Both the position numbers and the translations under genes were made by a program. Of a DNA stretch of 57,930 nucleotides, positions 54,156-57,930 are shown one piece after another. The stretch is taken from the NCBI GenBank assembly GCA_024690485.1, contig JAILPB010000042.1, positions 1 through 57,930 on the forward strand, written 5' to 3'. Position 1 is the first letter of the stretch; each line of letters starts with the position of its first letter. Below the pieces are notes generated by a model. It was given only the letters and a program-made list of their open reading frames with translations. It was not told where the DNA came from and did no database searches. Origin of the DNA: Butyrivibrio sp. Its GTDB lineage: Bacteria > Bacillota > Clostridia > Lachnospirales > Lachnospiraceae.

Positions 54156-54196
54156 AAAAGCTCAAATTCCGAGGATTTATCGGAATTTGAGCTTTT
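54156..54196 (-). terminator. Terminator of the rep gene
   Basis: A 16-bp perfect stem AAAAGCTCAAATTCCG/CGGAATTTGAGCTTTT (54156-54171, 54181-54196). On the minus strand it is followed by TTTTTT. It lies 23 bases after the rep stop. Confidence 0.9.
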
Positions 54197-54218
54197 CTTA
54201 ATGAATTAATACTGATAA

Positions 54219-55448
54219 TTAGAAGTTATCCAGTAATTCTGATTCCATATCATCATATGAAAAGGACCCCTGAACATACTCTCCAACTATGGGTTTAGCT
54301 GAATAACCGGCTGTAGTATAGTTATTTCTTATCGCTGATATCATCCAACCAACAAAATTCTCAACCTGATTGCTCTGTCTGCTGTATAAATCATAAGCCT
54401 GTTTTATCTTATCTATATTATAATCAGCAGCCTTCAATATTGATCTTATCTCAGAGGGCTTAACTCTCTCATCGATAATATCCTGAACCTGATCCATATA
54501 CTCAAGCTCTTCAGCAGGATTTACCTTTCTATCCTTGAGATTTAAATCATTATAGGTGTTATTTTTATTCTTTATCTTAGGGTTAACATCTATCTTAAAC
54601 CTGATACTTACTACCTTCCCACCTCTTCCGGCTTTAACCGGTTCATAATCAAACCAGATGCTTGTGGTCTCATTTAATTCTTTCTGAGCTTTATCCAATG
54701 CGAACTTCTTAAAGTTACCAAAGGTCTTAAGTTTACCGGCTCCATCTGACTTATCGGCCTGTCTCTCAATAGCATCATAATCAGGATTACCCTTCTTAAG
54801 TGCACTTATAATAGCAGGATCTGCCTGTGAGTCAATGATTCCCAGGCGGAGCTTTAAGTCTGTAAGGTGATATTGTATGTAATATGGACCTTCCTTCTTG
54901 GTTATAGCCCTCTGTTTATCCATCTCAGCCTTCAAAATCTCATAAAGTCTGAAGGAATAAACACTATTAAGCTGAACTGCTTCCGCAAGGCTCAATACCG
55001 TGTAATTGTTCTGCAAATTAGCCAGGTACGGAGTAATCTTACTGTTATACCTTACATTGAGGACTCCATTCTTAAAAGAAGCGTCTGTAATAACATTTAT
55101 AGCCTCAATTTCCTTGGTATCATCATTAGAATAGATAATTCTCCAATCCAATATGGATGGCTTGGATTTAGCCGGTTCTATGGCTGATTTAATATGCTCA
55201 TAGAAGGAGCCACCCTTTACACCAAAGATTTTCTTAAGATCTGTTCCATATATATTAGCTTCTAATGTGTTATCGCCCGGATTAAGCTCTGCCTTTGCAA
55301 TACTTACTGCGAAGAGCTTCTGGACTAGAAGTGTAGATCTACCTTTAGAATTAATAAGTGTATTTGCTTTTTTGTAATGTTGATTAGATAAAAAGCTTTC
55401 GATAGCAGTTGTTTCTTCTTCTATCTGTTTTTTGGATTTTCTCCCCAA
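54219..55448 (-). CDS. Rep_3-family plasmid-type replication initiator
   Basis: A 409-aa initiator that binds iterons. The N-terminal half ('NTLINSKGRSTLLVQKLFAV', then 'YTVLSLAEAVQLNSVYSFRLYEIL') and the 'YIQYHLTDLKLRLGI' to 'FKKFALDKAQKELNETTSIWF' stretch match the twin winged-helix architecture of RepA/RepB (Rep_3) proteins. The tail is a longer, charged segment (about 300-409). The only in-frame start close to a ribosome site is TTG at 55448 with AGGAGG 5 bases upstream; the first in-frame ATG lies near residue 177. The gene is followed by its own terminator and preceded by the iteron region. It marks an origin of a secondary replicon. Confidence 0.93.
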   Translation of the reverse strand: MGRKSKKQIEEETTAIESFLSNQHYKKANTLINSKGRSTLLVQKLFAVSIAKAELNPGDNTLEANIYGTDLKKIFGVKGGSFYEHIKSAIEPAKSKPSILDWRIIYSNDDTKEIEAINVITDASFKNGVLNVRYNSKITPYLANLQNNYTVLSLAEAVQLNSVYSFRLYEILKAEMDKQRAITKKEGPYYIQYHLTDLKLRLGIIDSQADPAIISALKKGNPDYDAIERQADKSDGAGKLKTFGNFKKFALDKAQKELNETTSIWFDYEPVKAGRGGKVVSIRFKIDVNPKIKNKNNTYNDLNLKDRKVNPAEELEYMDQVQDIIDERVKPSEIRSILKAADYNIDKIKQAYDLYSRQSNQVENFVGWMISAIRNNYTTAGYSAKPIVGEYVQGSFSYDDMESELLDNF

Positions 55449-55483
55449 AACAACCTCCTTTACCCCATAAGGTCTATTTTCAT

Positions 55484-55531
55484 ACCTTTTTAGTACTAAT
55501 GTATTATAGTGCTATTATAGCACACTGTAAA
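55484..55531 (-). promoter_or_regulatory. rep promoter with operator palindrome in the spacer
   Basis: On the minus strand -35 TTTACA (55526-55531), 17-base spacer, -10 TATAAT (55503-55508). The spacer contains the 15-base palindrome GTGCTAT-T-ATAGCAC (55509-55523). The first iteron-like copy (55484-55500) covers the predicted start of transcription. This allows Rep, or another repressor, to control rep, as in iteron plasmids. Confidence 0.72.
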
Positions 55532-56152
55532 CAAAAATCCCTCATTTTATTAAAGTTATACCTAATTACATCTATTATATACCCCTTAACTAATAACTTA
55601 CGTGATATTGTTTGTTATTAAAACTATTTGGCGATAATTATGTTGACTTATACAGTCAGCGTCTAAATTGACCAACCAAGTATTTTTTTTATACGTACCT
55701 TTTTACTACTAAATTATATATTTATATACCTAATTACTACTAAGAAACACTCAAATTATACCTTAAAACTACTAATAAAGCTTATTTATGTACCCATTTG
55801 CTACTAAGTACGCCATTATTAATCTTTTTCCGGTCAATAAGAATTCGTTTTTTTTCACTAATATCGTCTTTTCTAATGTATTTTATGTATTATTATCCCT
55901 AAAAACTACTATGTTATTCCAAAACATCCCTAATAACTACTAAAAAAGCATTATCTGTCCCCTTTAACTACTTAAAAAGGATAGATATTACCCTTTTTTC
56001 TACCTGAAATATACTATCTACTGCTCAATGGCTCTGGATCTGGTACTATTCGTATTATATCTACCCAAAAACTACGATAAAAAACCCTATTTCTTATTTA
56101 CCATCCCAAAAACTACTAATAAAATTGCTCGATTTTCCCTAAAAACTACTAA
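55484..56152. repeat. Helically phased iteron array (replication origin)
   Basis: Direct repeats with consensus YCC(T/A)(A/T)4-5ACTACTAA, all in the same orientation. The ACTACT cores (sometimes with one change) begin at 55705, 55736, 55768, 55800, 55905, 55936, 55967, 55999 (degenerate), 56071, 56112 and 56145. Spacings are 31, 32, 32, 105, 31, 31, 32, 72, 41 and 33, near whole multiples of 10.5. Weaker copies at 55484, 55538, 55560 and 55581. All lie between rep and the partition genes, on AT-rich DNA. Confidence 0.9.
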
Positions 56153-56367
56153 CTTATACTTTATACATAAAAAAATATCGCAAAATACGCCCCTTATATC
56201 TATCATCTTTATCCATATTTCTAACTAACATTGACCCTTTTTCTATCATTCTTCTCCCATTAAACTATATAAAAAACTCCCAGGAAGCGCTTATTTACTG
56301 CTTCTCTGAGAGTTCTAATTAATAAGAAATTTGTTGTTAATTAATATATTGTTACAACAAGGTGTTG

Positions 56368-57063
56368 TTACATATTTAACTGTTCCATGAAAGACTTATA
56401 TTTAAGATATAAATCTTTATTTTTCTCATAATCCTGTTCAATAAGATTACTGATATATTGCTGATAAGATATCTTACCTGACTGAGTCATAAAATCAACG
56501 TAGGATCTAAGTTCACCTAAACGGATATGTAATACTCCACTACTCTTTTCTTCTGGAACAAGAGGAATAGATTTCTTTGATGAAACCTTTGAAAATGCTT
56601 GAGTCTCATCAAAAACAGGTGATATATTTGTCTGAACTGTAGGATTAACTACAGGAGTTTCAACATAAGTATGAGCTATAGGCTGAACAGGTGTCTGAAC
56701 ATATACAGGAACAGGCTGCTGTACTGGCATAGGCTGAGGCTGAACTGGTGCAACAGGCTCAGGAATCTGCTGAACAACGGGCTGTTGCACTGGCTGTACT
56801 ACAGGATGAGGAATAGGCTGCTGAGGAAGCTCTACTGTTGCTTGAACCTGTACCGGAGGAACCGGTTCAGGAACTACTTCAACGGGTTCATTAATAACAG
56901 GTGTAACCTCTTTAACCTTCTCAGGCTCTGGTGTTGCAGCTTTCTTCTCTTCTTTTTTTGCTGTCACTGTTTCGGATTTTTTACTAGGTGTGTCCTGCGT
57001 AGGCTGCTCATTAACCATTTTCTGGAAATTTTTTGCCATTGCGGTTTTCAGATCCTTCTTCAT
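56368..57063 (-). CDS. ParA partner: Pro/Gln/Val-rich protein with ribbon-helix-helix-like tail
   Basis: A 231-aa protein. A short basic head ('MKKDLKTAMAKNFQKMV'), a long disordered region (about 20-150) dominated by Pro, Val and Gln repeats (PVQ/PVV/QQP), and a C-terminal module of about 60 residues ('VLHIRLGELRSYVDFMTQSG', then a helix 'YQQYISNLIEQDYEKN') that looks like a ribbon-helix-helix DNA-binding fold. Its ATG overlaps the parA stop in ATGA, with GGAGAG upstream. Position and fold fit a centromere-binding ParB analogue (as in ParG/Arc-type systems), inferred. Confidence 0.72.
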   Translation of the reverse strand: MKKDLKTAMAKNFQKMVNEQPTQDTPSKKSETVTAKKEEKKAATPEPEKVKEVTPVINEPVEVVPEPVPPVQVQATVELPQQPIPHPVVQPVQQPVVQQIPEPVAPVQPQPMPVQQPVPVYVQTPVQPIAHTYVETPVVNPTVQTNISPVFDETQAFSKVSSKKSIPLVPEEKSSGVLHIRLGELRSYVDFMTQSGKISYQQYISNLIEQDYEKNKDLYLKYKSFMEQLNM

Positions 57064-57848
57064 TTGGACTCTCCTTTCAAAAATTCCTTTACAAATGCTT
57101 CATAATCCTTAGTTGCACGTGCATTTGGAGCATAATCAAATAATGACTGGTTTAAGGTCTGCGACTCTTCTACAGCTACATTCTGATGTATTTTTGTGTC
57201 ATAAACCTTAATTTCATACTCTTTTGCGAGCATTTCAATACCTTCAAGCCAAATGTTAGCATTATTGGTATTTCTGCAATTTGTGACCAGAATACCTGCT
57301 ACATCAAGATCAGGGTTATTTAAACGCTCTGACATAACTGAAATCCATGAAAACAGCATATTTGCACCGTTTGTAGCAAAAGCTTCAGGTGTCATAGGAA
57401 CAACTATCTTATCTGTGATTGCAAGTACATTCTGTGTAATTAAAGCTAATGTAGGACTGCAATCAATTATGCAAAAATCATAGCTTTTTTTCAGCTTTTT
57501 GAGTGCTCTTTTCAGCATAAATTCTCTGGATGTAACGCCAGAATAATCAAGATCTGCTGATGTAAACTCAATTCCACCGATAATAAGGTCAATATGGTCA
57601 CTAATAGGTATTATTGTTTCATTTATATCAGCTCCAGGCTCACCTTTTTCTGTCTTAAATACATCTGATAAGGTTGCTGCCGGTATATTGTATAAATCGA
57701 TTCCTGCGGCCTGGCTAAGGTTTTCCTGTGGATCTGAGTCAATCATAAGCACAGAATACTTCTTCTTTGCTAAACCGGACGCTAATGCATAAGTTGATGT
57801 TGTTTTTGCAACGCCACCCTTTTGGTTGCAAAATGCGATTGTCTTCAT
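57060..57848 (-). CDS. parA: ParA-family partition ATPase
   Basis: A 262-aa Walker-type ATPase. Deviant Walker A 'KGGVAKTTS' (about 10-18), 'LMIDSDPQENLS', Walker B-like 'FCIIDCSPTLALITQN' and 'VVPMTPEAFAT'. Small ParA without an N-terminal HTH (type Ib-like). The start at 57848 has GGGAGG. It uses a DNA-bound partner to segregate replicon copies. First gene of the two-gene partition operon, upstream of the RHH-like protein and rep. Confidence 0.94.
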   Translation of the reverse strand: MKTIAFCNQKGGVAKTTSTYALASGLAKKKYSVLMIDSDPQENLSQAAGIDLYNIPAATLSDVFKTEKGEPGADINETIIPISDHIDLIIGGIEFTSADLDYSGVTSREFMLKRALKKLKKSYDFCIIDCSPTLALITQNVLAITDKIVVPMTPEAFATNGANMLFSWISVMSERLNNPDLDVAGILVTNCRNTNNANIWLEGIEMLAKEYEIKVYDTKIHQNVAVEESQTLNQSLFDYAPNARATKDYEAFVKEFLKGESK

Positions 57849-57849
57849 T

Positions 57850-57930
57850 TTTTCCTCCCATTTTTCCGAGTAATTTCTTATTTATATTATCATTGATGTT
57901 TCGATGTGTAAAGATTTTTATACATTGATA
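57850..57930 (-). promoter_or_regulatory. Probable parA promoter and operator/centromere region
   Basis: On the minus strand TTTACA, 17 bases and TAATAT precede parA. The spacer carries the direct repeat ACATC-GAA-ACATC, and CAATG recurs on both sides. Such repeats are typical of parS/operator sites bound by ribbon-helix-helix partners. Cut off by the window edge at 57930. Confidence 0.45.

Larger units (their letters stand above)
55449..56367. other. Origin region without genes
   Basis: 919 bases, very AT-rich, no convincing gene: short frames inside are interrupted by the iterons and have no ribosome sites. Contents: rep promoter and palindrome near 55509-55531, the iteron array, and further AT-rich sequence at 56160-56367 (with a TTATCCATA DnaA-box-like 9-mer at about 56208). 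A hairpin-like inverted stretch near 56278-56310 (CTCCCAGGAAGCGC / GCTTCTCTGAGAG) and the 56330-56370 TTGTTGTTAA/TTGTTACAAC repeats may be the end of the partition operon. Confidence 0.75.

Noticed and set aside
55697-56152. Possible CRISPR array because of regularly spaced short repeats
   Set aside because: Repeats are only about 16 bases, degenerate, with 15-16-base AT-rich spacers, and there are no cas genes; an iteron origin explains them better.
56028-56228. A 66-codon frame within the origin region
   Set aside because: It runs through iterons, has no ribosome binding site and is AT-rich filler.
56671-57105. A 144-codon plus-strand frame rich in Arg, Leu, Asn, Cys
   Set aside because: Antisense of the Pro/Gln/Val-rich protein; the odd composition results from its repeats.

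Overview
The window looks like low-to-mid GC Firmicutes DNA, most likely a rumen or gut Lachnospiraceae of the Butyrivibrio/Pseudobutyrivibrio type. The clues are Glu/Ala-rich tethered lipoproteins, strictly anaerobic class III ribonucleotide reductase, GH10/GH43/GH5/GH3/GH94 plant-wall enzymes, three ABC sugar importers without an ATPase gene, AGGAGG-type ribosome binding sites and U-rich hairpin terminators. The taxonomic call is inference from gene content. No rRNA, tRNA, CRISPR array or insertion sequence was seen.

Layout. 1-6661: a clipped gene at the left edge, two tandem MATE exporters, a dCache chemoreceptor and a uracil permease. 6677-10085: anaerobic nucleotide reduction (nrdD with a fused glutaredoxin-like tail, nrdG, a 64-aa protein) with NrdR-box-like repeats upstream of nrdD. 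10260-32475: about 22 kb of co-directional minus-strand genes starting with a GH10 xylanase. They continue with a membrane-anchored binding protein carrying carbohydrate-binding-like modules, two permease pairs, an NHL/TPR protein, a Yip1 protein, a DUF5696 protein and a lipoprotein binding protein. After an internal terminator come a U32-like protein, an SGNH esterase, GH3, GH5 and a lactonase-family protein. 32972-40220: a divergent AraC regulator, two translationally coupled GH43 enzymes and a carboxylesterase-GH43 fusion; AT-rich repeated elements are shared between the two divergent promoter regions. 40350-47683: a cello-oligosaccharide-type ABC importer, a LacI regulator and a divergent GH94 cellobiose phosphorylase behind a strong promoter with a LacI-like operator. 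47758-54111: housekeeping and small genes (SpoT-like HD hydrolase, a MATE exporter, a membrane-anchored acidic protein, HU, DusA-like, GNAT, SGNH esterase, HPr-like). 54219-57848: a plasmid-type replication and partition module.

How it fits together. Cell-surface xylanase and endoglucanase cut polymer, tethered binding proteins and ABC permeases import oligosaccharides, and cytoplasmic GH43, GH3, esterase and phosphorylase enzymes finish the job. The replication module has a Rep_3-family initiator with a TTG start, a roughly 450-bp iteron array in helical phase (31-32 bp, with larger gaps near whole helical turns), a ParA, and a Pro/Gln/Val-rich protein with a ribbon-helix-helix-like tail overlapping parA by ATGA. 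This implies that the window lies at the origin of a secondary replicon (chromid or megaplasmid) that also carries metabolic genes.

The best candidates for something under-described are the DUF5696/Yip1/NHL-TPR dual-permease locus (17633-30915) and the rep/iteron/par module.
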